From positions 62,001 to 126,000 of the forward strand of contig CBFHLR010000002.1 in NCBI GenBank assembly GCA_965656715.1: DNA of 64,000 nt, written 5' to 3'. Made by a program: the position numbers and the translations under genes. Shown piece by piece: positions 9,773 through 17,572 of the stretch (positions within the stretch are counted from its first letter, which is position 1; each line of letters opens with the position of its first letter). Under the pieces are notes generated by a model, which made no database searches, was not told where the DNA came from, and saw only the letters and a program-made list of their open reading frames with translations. The stretch is from Coraliomargarita sp965656715 (GTDB taxonomy: Bacteria > Verrucomicrobiota > Verrucomicrobiia > Opitutales > Coraliomargaritaceae).

Positions 9773-10576
9773 CTAAGAGCGTTGACGTTTCGCTTCGTAG
9801 AGGCAGACGGCTGCGGCGGCTGCGACATTGAGCGAATCCGCGCGACCGGCCATCGGGATGCGAATGCGTTGGTCGGCTTGGTTGAGCCAGAAATCGGTTA
9901 GGCCGTGGCTCTCACTGCCGAAAAACAATGCGGTCGGCTGGGCATAATCGACGTCCCAATGCAGGCTTTCGGTGTCCGGGGTGGTCGCGATGCTTTGGAT
10001 TTGGTTCTCCTTCAACCACTCGGCGAGCTTCTCCTGTTCGACACAAATGATGGGCAGCGCAAAGCTGAGCCCTTGAGAGGAGCGGATTGCATTCGGGTTG
10101 TAAAGATCGAGCACGCAGTCTACGAGCAGCACGGCATCGGCTCCTGCGCCGTCGGCGCTGCGGAGAATGGCACCGAGATTGCCGGGCTTTTCAATGCCTT
10201 CGAGGACCAGCAGCATCGGAGCCGCTGGCAACTCGAGTTCACTGAGGGAGTGGCCTTGTTGTTTGCCAACGCCAATAATGCCGTCTGGACCTTCACGATA
10301 GGCGGCTTTGGCAAAGGCTTCTTCGCTCATGCGGGTCAACTCCAGTTGACCTTCGCGGCGGCGCTCATCGATGAACTCGCTGTGAGCGTCGGAGGGAAAC
10401 AATTCCGGGCAGAAATACAGGGTCTCGATCTCGTAGCCGGAACCGAGTGCGTGACCGAGCTCGCGCAGGCCCTCGACCAAGAAGCGCTCCTGACGGTCGC
10501 GGTGCTTGCGCTCACGCAGTTTGACCAGGTTTTTGACCTGATCGTTCTGTTTGCTCTGTATATACTGTTCGTCCAT
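9773..10576 (-). CDS. TrmH/SpoU family RNA 2'-O-methyltransferase
   Basis: An SPOUT-fold enzyme that methylates a ribose 2'-OH in tRNA or rRNA using S-adenosylmethionine. The three SpoU motifs are in order: motif 1 GIEKPGNLGAILRSADGAG, motif 2 ALFFGSESHGL, and motif 3 IRIPMAGRADSLNVAAAAAV, which together build the trefoil knot. The N-terminal third (about 1-100) is an RNA-substrate-binding domain beginning with VKLRERKHRDRQERFLVEG. The 267-residue length is normal. The RNA target is not determinable from the sequence. It is transcribed alone, convergent with the upstream secreted protein gene. Confidence 0.93.
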   Translation of the reverse strand: MDEQYIQSKQNDQVKNLVKLRERKHRDRQERFLVEGLRELGHALGSGYEIETLYFCPELFPSDAHSEFIDERRREGQLELTRMSEEAFAKAAYREGPDGIIGVGKQQGHSLSELELPAAPMLLVLEGIEKPGNLGAILRSADGAGADAVLLVDCVLDLYNPNAIRSSQGLSFALPIICVEQEKLAEWLKENQIQSIATTPDTESLHWDVDYAQPTALFFGSESHGLTDFWLNQADQRIRIPMAGRADSLNVAAAAAVCLYEAKRQRS

Positions 10577-10601
10577 TCTTGATTAATAATTTACTGCATC
10601 A

Positions 10602-10665
10602 TGGAGGGATGCCGTCCTCGGCGTCCGCCCAATCAAACACGGACAGCGGGGACGCTGTCCCTCCA
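10602..10665. repeat. REP-like palindrome, TGGAGGGA...TCCCTCCA
   Basis: A 64-base imperfect palindrome in the 191-base gap between divergent genes. Outer arms are TGGAGGGA (10602-10609) and TCCCTCCA (10658-10665). An inner hairpin GGACAGCGGGGACGCTGTCC begins at about 10641. It is flanked by AT-rich sequence. It looks like a dispersed repeat rather than a terminator, since neither neighbour ends here. Confidence 0.6.
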
Positions 10666-10767
10666 CCTCATCAGCAAGTTGCTGATGGCTTTTTCGAGGT
10701 AGAATAAGTCGGTGCGTGACATGAGGCTGAACTTTCCACTTCCCACTGCAAGCATTTCACTACAGAA

Positions 10768-12012
10768 GTGAAACTTATGGACAAGCAAGTGCCAAAAAAT
10801 TTCGTGCCCGAGCCTTATGACTATCATCATGAGCTTGAGTTGACTGTCGAGAGTCTGACGAATCTCGGGCTGGGGGTGTGCCGTGACGCAAGTAAGGACA
10901 ATTGGGTCGTGATGGTGCCTTTTGTTGTGCCAGGTGAGAAGGTGCGTGTGCGCGTGTTCCGCAATTATGCCAACTACTCCGATGCGGACTTGGTTGAAGT
11001 GCTTGAAGCTTCTGAAGATCGGGTGGATCCCAAGTGTGGACTCTTCCAAACCTGCGGTGGCTGCCAATATCAGCACATCGATTACCAGCGTCAGTTGAAG
11101 GAAAAGACCGCCCACGTGAAAGAGCTCATGGAGAAGATCGGCGAAATCGACTTCCCGGTGGATTTGGCAATTGGTTCGCCAGAGGTCTACAACTACCGCT
11201 CGAAGATCACGCCGCACTACAACCGTCCCAACAAGGATGGTAGCCAACCGATTGGTTTCCTGCAAAATGGTCGACGCAACCAGATCGTGGATGTCGAGCA
11301 GTGCCCAATCGCCACTACGGCCATCAATGAAGCACTGCCTGCCGCACGCGAAGAAGCTCGTGCTTCGGGAGGCAAAAAACGCCGTCAGCGTGGGGGCACC
11401 CTGTTGCTCCGCGATGTGCTGGAGGGCGTGATCACCAACCCGAAAGAAATCGTATCCGAGCGAGTCGGGGATCTGACCTTCCAGTTTAAGGCGGGCGAAT
11501 TCTTCCAGAATAATCCGTTCATTTTGCCACACATGGTGAAGCATGTGGAGAGCGAAGCCTCCACGCTGGGCGCACGCTATCTCGTCGATGCTTACTGCGG
11601 ATCCGGTCTGTTCTCACTGTCGACGGCCAAGTCCTTCGAAGAGGTGGCCGGTGTTGAAGTCAGTGCGGAGGCGGTGCTTTGGGCGCAGGCCAACTGTCGC
11701 ATCAGCGGGATCAACAACGCCCGCTTCCTGATCGGCAAGGCCGAAGCGATTTTCAATGGCTTGAAGTTCCCAGCAGAAGAGACCGCGATGGTGATTGATC
11801 CGCCACGTAAGGGCTGCGACGAGAGCTTCCGTCAGCAATTGCTGAACTATCGTCCACAGCGCTTGGTCTATGTTTCCTGCGATCCAGCAACACAGGCACG
11901 TGATGTGAAAGAGTTCGTAGAAGGCGGCTACACCATTACGCGCATCCAGCCCTTCGACTTATTTCCGCACACGCGCCATATTGAGAATGTGATCTCCTTG
12001 AGCCTTGCTTAG
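10768..12012 (+). CDS. RlmD/TrmA-type 23S rRNA or tRNA (uracil-5-)-methyltransferase
   Basis: An S-adenosylmethionine-dependent RNA m5U methyltransferase of 414 residues. An N-terminal TRAM-like OB domain (about residues 20-85) is followed by the iron-sulfur cysteine cluster CGLFQTCGGCQYQH. The Rossmann domain has LVDAYCGSGLFSLS and VIDPPRKGCDESF. The catalytic cysteine lies in LVYVSCDPATQARD, and the C-terminal FDLFPHTRHIENV ends the family pattern. GTG 10768 is the longest start; ATG 10777 would trim three residues. RlmCD-, RlmD- and TrmA-type targets differ and cannot be separated here. It precedes rpsU, another translation gene. Confidence 0.93.
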   Translation: MKLMDKQVPKNFVPEPYDYHHELELTVESLTNLGLGVCRDASKDNWVVMVPFVVPGEKVRVRVFRNYANYSDADLVEVLEASEDRVDPKCGLFQTCGGCQYQHIDYQRQLKEKTAHVKELMEKIGEIDFPVDLAIGSPEVYNYRSKITPHYNRPNKDGSQPIGFLQNGRRNQIVDVEQCPIATTAINEALPAAREEARASGGKKRRQRGGTLLLRDVLEGVITNPKEIVSERVGDLTFQFKAGEFFQNNPFILPHMVKHVESEASTLGARYLVDAYCGSGLFSLSTAKSFEEVAGVEVSAEAVLWAQANCRISGINNARFLIGKAEAIFNGLKFPAEETAMVIDPPRKGCDESFRQQLLNYRPQRLVYVSCDPATQARDVKEFVEGGYTITRIQPFDLFPHTRHIENVISLSLA

Positions 12013-12123
12013 TCAAAAGCAGAAGCGTCAGGATGCCGCCTCTAGCTTAAATTAGGGGTTGACGAACGCGTCGATCAACGCATTTTCACCCTCTTTTCTA
12101 ATCCAACCAAACCAGAATTTTCC

Positions 12124-12324
<201 letters not shown>

Positions 12325-12366
12325 GTTTGTCAGTGCGGGTGCATTCAGCGCTTGCTCTGAACTGAG

Positions 12367-12402
12367 TCCCGGCCCCGCAATCTGCGCGCCGGGATTTTTT
12401 TT
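12367..12402 (+). terminator. Rho-independent terminator after rpsU
   Basis: Stem TCCCGGC (12367-12373) pairs with GCCGGGA (12388-12394) and is followed by a run of eight T. It lies between the rpsU stop and the ATG of the next gene at 12406, so the isomerase-like gene needs its own promoter or readthrough. Confidence 0.88.
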
Positions 12403-12405
12403 GCC

Positions 12406-13365
12406 ATGTCGATTCCCCTAATAGACCGCCTTTCGCTCTCCACTTGTTGGTGCTCTGCCCGCCATACGGATGGCTACGCCATGGTGAAGGAAATGGCCGA
12501 CTTAGGCTTTAAGCAGATCGAACTCAGCCATGGTATCCGCATCTCGCTGGTTCCCGGGATTCTAAAGGCCCTTGAAGAGGGCTTGGTCACGGTTTCAACC
12601 GTGCACAATTTCTGTCCATTGCCGCGCAGCGTGCAGCATGCCGCGCCGAACTTGTATCAGCCCTCGGCTCCCGATTCGCGCGAGCGCATGCTGTGGAAGA
12701 ATTATTCCGAGCAGACCATGGATCTTGCCCATAAGGTGAAGGCTGAGCGTATTGTGATGCACTCAGGCAGTGCATGGTTCTTCTTTGGTTACCCCGAAGC
12801 GAAATTCGACAAGTGGCTGGAAGAGTCGGATTTGAAAGTGGCTGACTACCTCGAGGATAAAGCCTTTCTGAAGCAGCGCGACAAGGCGATGAAGCGCATC
12901 AATCGTGCGGCCAAGAAACTGATGCCGCAGATTAAAGAATCCTACGAAACACTGCTCCCCAAAGCCAAGGAGCTGGGGGTTTGCTTCGGTCTGGAAAATC
13001 GCGAAGGCATGGAGGAAATGCCGCTGGACGGTAAATTTGCCGAGTTTTTGGAGGATTTGGGTGAGCCCGAGGTTTTCGGCTATTGGCACGATACGGGACA
13101 CGCGCAGATCAAGCATCAGCTGGGACTGTTGGACCATCGGGAGCATCTCGAAGCCAACGCCGAGCGCCTGACAGGCTTCCACCTGCACGATGTTTCCGAG
13201 AGCGGGCGCGACCACCAAGTGCCGGGCACTGGAACGATTGATTTCAAGATGATCGCGGAATTTGTGCGGCCGGAGCATCTGCTCACACTGGAACTCAGCC
13301 CCAAGCTCACCACCCAAGAAGTGCTGGCGTCTCGGGATTACATCCTAGAGGCGTTCAATGGGTAG
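12406..13365 (+). CDS. Sugar phosphate isomerase/epimerase-like TIM barrel protein
   Basis: A 319-residue xylose-isomerase-like TIM barrel, the fold used by sugar isomerases, epimerases and endonuclease IV. Metal-ligand motifs occur in barrel order: GLENREGMEEMP (Glu), FGYWHDTGHAQ (Asp/His), GFHLHDVSESGRDH (His, Asp) and LLTLELSP (Glu). No signal peptide is present, so it acts in the cytosol. The start ATG lies four bases after the terminator T-run. The stop TAG forms part of the arm of an inverted repeat at 13360-13425. The substrate is not known, and neighbours give no pathway hint. Confidence 0.8.
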   Translation: MSIPLIDRLSLSTCWCSARHTDGYAMVKEMADLGFKQIELSHGIRISLVPGILKALEEGLVTVSTVHNFCPLPRSVQHAAPNLYQPSAPDSRERMLWKNYSEQTMDLAHKVKAERIVMHSGSAWFFFGYPEAKFDKWLEESDLKVADYLEDKAFLKQRDKAMKRINRAAKKLMPQIKESYETLLPKAKELGVCFGLENREGMEEMPLDGKFAEFLEDLGEPEVFGYWHDTGHAQIKHQLGLLDHREHLEANAERLTGFHLHDVSESGRDHQVPGTGTIDFKMIAEFVRPEHLLTLELSPKLTTQEVLASRDYILEAFNG

Positions 13366-13425
13366 AACAGGCGTCTCGCCTGTTTCATAGCTCAGAGAAA
13401 AACTGGCAGGATGCCTGTTCTACCC
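13360..13425. repeat. Inverted repeat whose arms supply both convergent stop codons
   Basis: The 13-base arms GGGTAGAACAGGC (13360-13372) and GCCTGTTCTACCC (13413-13425) are perfect reverse complements. In each arm the GGGTAG is read in frame as Gly-stop, once by the plus-strand isomerase-like gene and once by the minus-strand tautomerase-like gene. Smaller hairpins (AGGCGTCTCGCCT) lie inside. It is probably a REP-type dispersed repeat and could also help terminate both transcripts. Confidence 0.8.
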
Positions 13426-13764
13426 GAATGTTTTTCCATTCCAGCCCCAGTCTTTGGGGGCGATGTCCTGCACGTTGATAAAGATACGTTCAGGGTGGAT
13501 CTCGACTGTCGATTGAATTGCTTCGCAGAGTTTGGGTGAGAGCTGCTCACAGGCATCGTCCGGCAGGCGTAAACCACGGATTTCGATAAAGGCAGTCGGT
13601 GCTGCACTTTCGCCTAAGTCCATTGCTGCGTCCGCCCATGCGGTCATCAAATATTGTGTCGATTTGCCAAGCGTCTCGGCCAGCACCTTAGAACAGGCAG
13701 CCAGGCAGAGCTGCTTTTCTTCATGCGCAACATCGCTATTCGAAGTAATGTGCAGGTAGGGCAT
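13420..13764 (-). CDS. MIF/tautomerase superfamily protein
   Basis: A 114-residue protein with the length and pattern of MIF-like tautomerases. It has Met-Pro at the N-terminus (Pro2 is the catalytic base after Met removal), a long helix, then PTAFIEIRGLRLPDD, and a second beta-alpha unit ending IFINVQDIAPKDWGWNGKTFG. The family forms trimers that ketonise or tautomerise phenylpyruvate-like substrates, although many bacterial members have no known substrate. It is convergent with the isomerase-like gene, and its final Gly-stop is part of the inverted repeat at 13360-13425. Confidence 0.78.
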   Translation of the reverse strand: MPYLHITSNSDVAHEEKQLCLAACSKVLAETLGKSTQYLMTAWADAAMDLGESAAPTAFIEIRGLRLPDDACEQLSPKLCEAIQSTVEIHPERIFINVQDIAPKDWGWNGKTFG

Positions 13765-13827
13765 CGTTTATGAACTTAGAAAAAATAGAAAGTGCCTTCG
13801 CACTTCCTCTACAGGCTTAGATAAATT

Positions 13828-13852
13828 GTAGCGGAACTGTGAAACAGTTTCG
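13828..13852. repeat. REP-like unit GTAGCGGAACTG...
   Basis: A 25-base unit with an internal hairpin (GAACTGT/ACAGTTTC). It lies between the tautomerase gene and the BadF-type kinase gene. Its reverse complement recurs at 17508-17533 with one base inserted, marking it as a dispersed repeat. Confidence 0.65.
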
Positions 13853-13876
13853 ACCAGTGGCAGACTGACTCTGGCA

Positions 13877-14818
13877 TTAAGCGTGGGTGAGGTTCTTCAG
13901 AAAGCGCTCACTGCGCGTGGAACTTGAGTCGGCAATCCATGCGGTGAGCACTGCGCCTTGTAGGGCCGAGAGTTGTGTATCCTGTAGTTGAACTCCGGAT
14001 ACTTCTTCGCTCAGCGCGGCGACAAGCTTTTGCTTAAAGAGTGCGTTGCCGCTAATCAGTCCACCCGTGAGTGCGAGAGGCAGTTCGTCTATGTTCGTCT
14101 TTGCTTTGACGGTTTGGACGAGCTGAACCAGTTCCGCAATCGCGTCGCGCATGATTTTGCGCGAAGGGGCATCTCCATCTTCAGCAAGCACAAAGATATC
14201 TGGGCTGAGCGCCGCAATTTGCCGTGTGGTGCACGATTCAGGATCGAGCTGGGTGAGATCCGGCACGGCCAGTGCAAGCTCGACAGCTGAGCGGAGGGGC
14301 TCGTCGGCAGCTTGTTGTTGGGCGGTAAGGATCGCCTGTGTGCCGATCCAGCCGCCACTTCCTTCATCGCCGATCTTTGCACCGAGGCCGCCCGCGCGAT
14401 GGTGAACGCCAGCTGCATCGACCGACATGCAAATCGAGCCAGTGCCGGCAATCAGAATGCAGCCGGGCTTACCGAGAAAGGCACCATTGAGTGCGGCTTC
14501 GACATCGGTGGTTAAGATGGGCTTCTGAGAAAAAGAAAAGGGCAACTCCGCTAGGATGCCTTGCAGAATCGTTTGACGCTCGGGCGCGGCGCTGCCTGCC
14601 AGTGAAAAACATGCCGCACGGATTTCGTATGTCTCGTCTTCGACACCGAGTAGGGCTTTACGGCAGGCAGTCTTTAAATTCTGCGCAACGATTGCTTCGG
14701 AGCTAGTGGTGAGATTGCTGGGGCCGGCAATCGCCGAGCCAACATAGTCACCTTCTTCATTTACAACGAGGCAACGGGACTTTGTTCCGCCACCATCTAT
14801 TCCGAGATACAACTGCAT
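13877..14818 (-). CDS. BadF/BadG/BcrA-type ATPase, probable N-acetylglucosamine kinase
   Basis: An ASKHA-fold ATPase of 313 residues. The phosphate-1 motif LYLGIDGGGTKSRCLVVNE is at the N-terminus, followed by GKPGCILIAGTGSICMSV (phosphate-2) and GAKIGDEGSGGWIGTQAI, which is typical of GlcNAc/glucosamine kinases. PLALTGGLISGNALFKQKL gives the adenosine motif. I start it at ATG 14818; an extension to 14869 would overlap the upstream gene and adds no family sequence. It probably phosphorylates an amino sugar in the cytosol. It lies 40 bases after the AspT/YidE-type transporter, so co-transcription is likely, but the sugar is unproven. Confidence 0.82.
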   Translation of the reverse strand: MQLYLGIDGGGTKSRCLVVNEEGDYVGSAIAGPSNLTTSSEAIVAQNLKTACRKALLGVEDETYEIRAACFSLAGSAAPERQTILQGILAELPFSFSQKPILTTDVEAALNGAFLGKPGCILIAGTGSICMSVDAAGVHHRAGGLGAKIGDEGSGGWIGTQAILTAQQQAADEPLRSAVELALAVPDLTQLDPESCTTRQIAALSPDIFVLAEDGDAPSRKIMRDAIAELVQLVQTVKAKTNIDELPLALTGGLISGNALFKQKLVAALSEEVSGVQLQDTQLSALQGAVLTAWIADSSSTRSERFLKNLTHA

Positions 14819-14858
14819 GGTGAATGCAATGCAGGACTTTGGAGCGTTTGTCGATGCT

Positions 14859-16472
14859 CTAGGCACCAATTGCTTTAATCAATAACTTCGCCAGCACAAT
14901 CATAACAATCAAAGCCACCGGGTAGGCCGAAACGTAGCTCACGACGGGCACCTGAGAGTCGGTCTTTGCGGTGATTGCGCCCAGCGCGGGCGTCGAGGTC
15001 ATACTACCGCAGACGCCGCCGAGTGCTTGCAATGCATCCAGCCCGAAGAGCTTACGTGCGAGGGGCCATGCAATGATTAATGGCACGACCGTTACCGCGA
15101 GCCCAAGACCAAACAGTGCGAGACCATATTGCTGCACCGTATCTACGAGTGAAACGCCGCCCTTGATACCGGCATTGGCAAGGAAGAAGACCAGGCCCAG
15201 TTCTTGTAAGAGTAAACGCGTCGGACGTGGAATGTGTCCAACGATTCGGCCGACGCGGCCAAAGTGTCCAAGGATTAAGGCGACAAACAGTGGGCCGCCA
15301 GCTAGACCCAGCGTAATGGCTGGACTGTTTGGCAGGCCAATGGGCATCAGACCTGCGATGATACCCAGTGTGATTCCGGCGGAAAGTGAGAGTAGGTCGG
15401 TTGCATCGATCGCGCTGCTACGGTGCCCCGTTGCTTTGGCGAAGCTTTTCAAATCCTCACGACGGCCAACCGAAGTGAGCGTGTCGTTTTGTTCGATGAC
15501 GGTCGATGCATTTGGGACAAAGGTGAGCCCGAGGCGAGTGATACGGGTAATGACGACGCCATACTCTTTCAATGGGGCGAGCTCGCGAAGATTCTTACCG
15601 CAGATCTTGCGGTTGGTGACGAGGAGCTGCTGGCGCTCGTTCTCCACATCTTTGAGTATGTGGCGCGAGCTGCGATGGCCGATGTAGTCGACCGCAATCT
15701 CAATTTCTTTACTACGGCCCACGAGTAACAAGAGCTGCCCTTCGGCATAGCTATCGTCGTAGCTCAGGGGCACGAGCTGGCCGTCTTTAAAAATGCGTGA
15801 GACCTGGCAGGCGTTTAAATTCGTGATGCCGGAGTCGGCGATCTTTTTGCCGAATAGGTTTTGATTCGTTACTTCGACCAGCACGTTCTCCACCCGATCT
15901 TCGGCGGTGTCTGCTTTCTCATGTTGGGCAGCAATTTCGTCGAGGTCGTGTTTTAGAATTCGCGGCATCAATTGCACAAACAGCACGACCCCAATCACAC
16001 CAAAGGGGTAGGCGATACCATAGCCAATACTGACGCCGCTCGCGCCATCACTCACACCTTCAGTTGCAGCTGCCAAAGCCGGGGTGCTGGTCAGTGCGCC
16101 CGCAAAAATACCCGAAGCTAGATCGGAGGGAAGGTTAAGCAGTTTCGCCCCGATCCAAGTGATGAGGCCGCCACTGCCGACGATGATCAGCGCCAATTTC
16201 GCTAGATTCGCACCTTCACGTGCCACCGAGGCGAAAAAGCGACCGCCGGCACCGATACCGACACAATACACGAAGAGCACGAGGCCTAAGGTGCCCACGC
16301 CACCAGGGATCGAATAACCCAGATGCCCCGCCAGTAGAGCGGAAAACAGCACACCGGAACTGCCAAGGTTGATACCCTTGATAGTGATGCTGCCAAATAA
16401 AAGACCGGTTGCAATAACCGCAAAAAGCGTGATCATCGGCTGATCAAGCAGGAGAGTGTGAATGGCTTCCAT
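14859..16472 (-). CDS. AspT/YidE-type antiporter with two TrkA-C domains
   Basis: A 537-residue inner-membrane transporter. Five or so membrane segments (residues about 10-165) precede two tandem TrkA-C (RCK_C) domains at about 205-280 and 285-360, with motifs ACQVSRIFKDG and GVVITRITRLG. A second membrane block follows (about 370-537). This arrangement is that of the aspartate:alanine exchanger family (AspT, YidE, YbjL). The two membrane halves share the motif GGVxGSMTSTPALGAI / GALTSTPALAAATEG, consistent with an inverted duplication. Substrates are known only for AspT itself. It precedes the amino-sugar-kinase-like gene by 40 bases. Confidence 0.88.
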   Translation of the reverse strand: MEAIHTLLLDQPMITLFAVIATGLLFGSITIKGINLGSSGVLFSALLAGHLGYSIPGGVGTLGLVLFVYCVGIGAGGRFFASVAREGANLAKLALIIVGSGGLITWIGAKLLNLPSDLASGIFAGALTSTPALAAATEGVSDGASGVSIGYGIAYPFGVIGVVLFVQLMPRILKHDLDEIAAQHEKADTAEDRVENVLVEVTNQNLFGKKIADSGITNLNACQVSRIFKDGQLVPLSYDDSYAEGQLLLLVGRSKEIEIAVDYIGHRSSRHILKDVENERQQLLVTNRKICGKNLRELAPLKEYGVVITRITRLGLTFVPNASTVIEQNDTLTSVGRREDLKSFAKATGHRSSAIDATDLLSLSAGITLGIIAGLMPIGLPNSPAITLGLAGGPLFVALILGHFGRVGRIVGHIPRPTRLLLQELGLVFFLANAGIKGGVSLVDTVQQYGLALFGLGLAVTVVPLIIAWPLARKLFGLDALQALGGVCGSMTSTPALGAITAKTDSQVPVVSYVSAYPVALIVMIVLAKLLIKAIGA

Positions 16473-16556
16473 TTTTCAATTAGATTAACTTATCCTGGTT
16501 TAATTTAAGATAAGTTTATTTTATTTCAAGCCTTGTTTCGAGAAACCAGCGCAATG

Positions 16557-17129
16557 TTACTGAGCGAGTTGCCAATAACAGGCGCGGAATACTTCCCGCA
16601 CGTTGCCACCGCTTTGTCGAAATGCAACTTGCGCTTGCTCAATTAGGGCGGGGCTGCAGTGGTCTTTGGAGAGTTGGCGCACGAGCTGTTCCGCAAGCGG
16701 CCAGTCGGCTTGCGTGTGATGGAGAATTGGAAAAGGGCTTTTACGGTGCAGCGTGGCAATCAGACCCAGACCATGACGGCGCAGGTGGCGTCGGAGTTGA
16801 AACTGTTGCCAGCGGCTCAAGACTTCGGCGCCGTCGAATAGGCAATAGCTCCCGCGTTCGAGTGTGTGTAGCGATTGGAGCGCGGCCTTCCGTTGTGCCG
16901 GGCTCGAGTCCATATTCAGGCGTAACCAATGCGTGGATACACCGCGTTTTTGTAAATGCGGCTCAAGATCTTCCAGCAAGGTGGTTTTGCCGGTGCCATG
17001 TGGACCGAGTAGGCAACTGCAACCTAAGCTCAGCGCCGAGTCGGCCAGCTGATTCAGTGCCTCGGTATCGAGCGCATAGCGGATTTGCTCAACGCTTGAG
17101 GAACGAAAGGGGTTTTGGTGTGCTTTCAT
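16557..17129 (-). CDS. Small P-loop ATPase
   Basis: A 190-residue cytosolic ATP-binding protein. The Walker A motif LLGPHGTGKTTLLEDL is at about residues 40-55. A Walker B-like YCLFDGAEVLSRWQ follows at about 95-108, then an Arg-rich QLRRHLRRHGLGLIATLHR segment resembling an AAA sensor region. No DNA-binding or membrane domain is visible. Its start overlaps the end of the arrestin-like gene by 41 bases, so the two are translated from one message. With the upstream DUF3592 gene it forms a three-gene set whose role I do not recognise. Confidence 0.6.
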   Translation of the reverse strand: MKAHQNPFRSSSVEQIRYALDTEALNQLADSALSLGCSCLLGPHGTGKTTLLEDLEPHLQKRGVSTHWLRLNMDSSPAQRKAALQSLHTLERGSYCLFDGAEVLSRWQQFQLRRHLRRHGLGLIATLHRKSPFPILHHTQADWPLAEQLVRQLSKDHCSPALIEQAQVAFRQSGGNVREVFRACYWQLAQ

Positions 17130-17496
17130 CGGCTACCTTGTTGAGCGAAATTGCTGCGCCATGTGGGCTGACCGTTAGCGGCAGGCGATACTCGGCCTTG
17201 CCCTTCTTGGCGCTGAGTTCGAGTGCCCAGTTTACTGAGATCAGCGTGCCTTCAAAGGAGTAGGGGCTGGCCGGCAGGGTAAACTCGAAGGATTCTTCGC
17301 CGCTGGTTTGGTCGGTTGTCCAAGTCAACTCGGCTTCGACTTTGTTGTCCTGAGTGCCACGCCCTTCGGTGATCCAGCCCAGCGTCAGGATGATTTCTTT
17401 GGGGGCTTTCTCGAGCGCCCAGAGGATCTTACCTGAGATTCGTTGGCCGGGTTCCAGTTGCGTGTGCGGCAGATCGATAAAGAGATTCGGTTCCAT
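17089..17496 (-). CDS. Arrestin-like beta-sandwich protein, function unknown
   Basis: A 135-residue cytosolic protein without signal peptide. LPHTQLEPGQRISGKILWAL followed by FEFTLPASPYSFEGTLISVNWALEL is the pattern of arrestin-like/SpoOM-type beta-sandwiches. It resembles the C-terminal third of the DUF3592 protein encoded just upstream (SLPIDSMHSFDSGNNKIEWQ), so the two may be partners or paralogous domains. It overlaps the ATPase gene by 41 bases and lies 76 bases after the DUF3592 gene, with a REP-like repeat pair in that gap. Function is not established. Confidence 0.55.
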   Translation of the reverse strand: MEPNLFIDLPHTQLEPGQRISGKILWALEKAPKEIILTLGWITEGRGTQDNKVEAELTWTTDQTSGEESFEFTLPASPYSFEGTLISVNWALELSAKKGKAEYRLPLTVSPHGAAISLNKVADESTPKPLSFLKR

Positions 17497-17507
17497 GATT
17501 TGTCGGT

Positions 17508-17559
17508 CGAAACTGTATTCACAGTTCCGCTACATTCCCACGTAGCGGAAGTGCGAATG
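17508..17559. repeat. Paired inverted REP-like units
   Basis: CGAAACTGTATTCACAGTTCCGCTAC (26 bases, 17508-17533) is followed after eight bases by an inverted, diverged copy starting GTAGCGGAAGTGCGAAT (from about 17542). The first unit is the reverse complement of the element at 13828-13852 apart from one inserted base. Two head-to-head units form a REPIN-like hairpin in the gap between the DUF3592 and arrestin-like genes. Confidence 0.7.
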
Positions 17560-17572
17560 AACTTTCGTTGTA

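Noticed and set aside
10633..11544. A 303-residue frame antisense to the RNA m5U methyltransferase
   Set aside because: No recognisable domain, and the opposite strand carries a full set of family motifs through the same interval.
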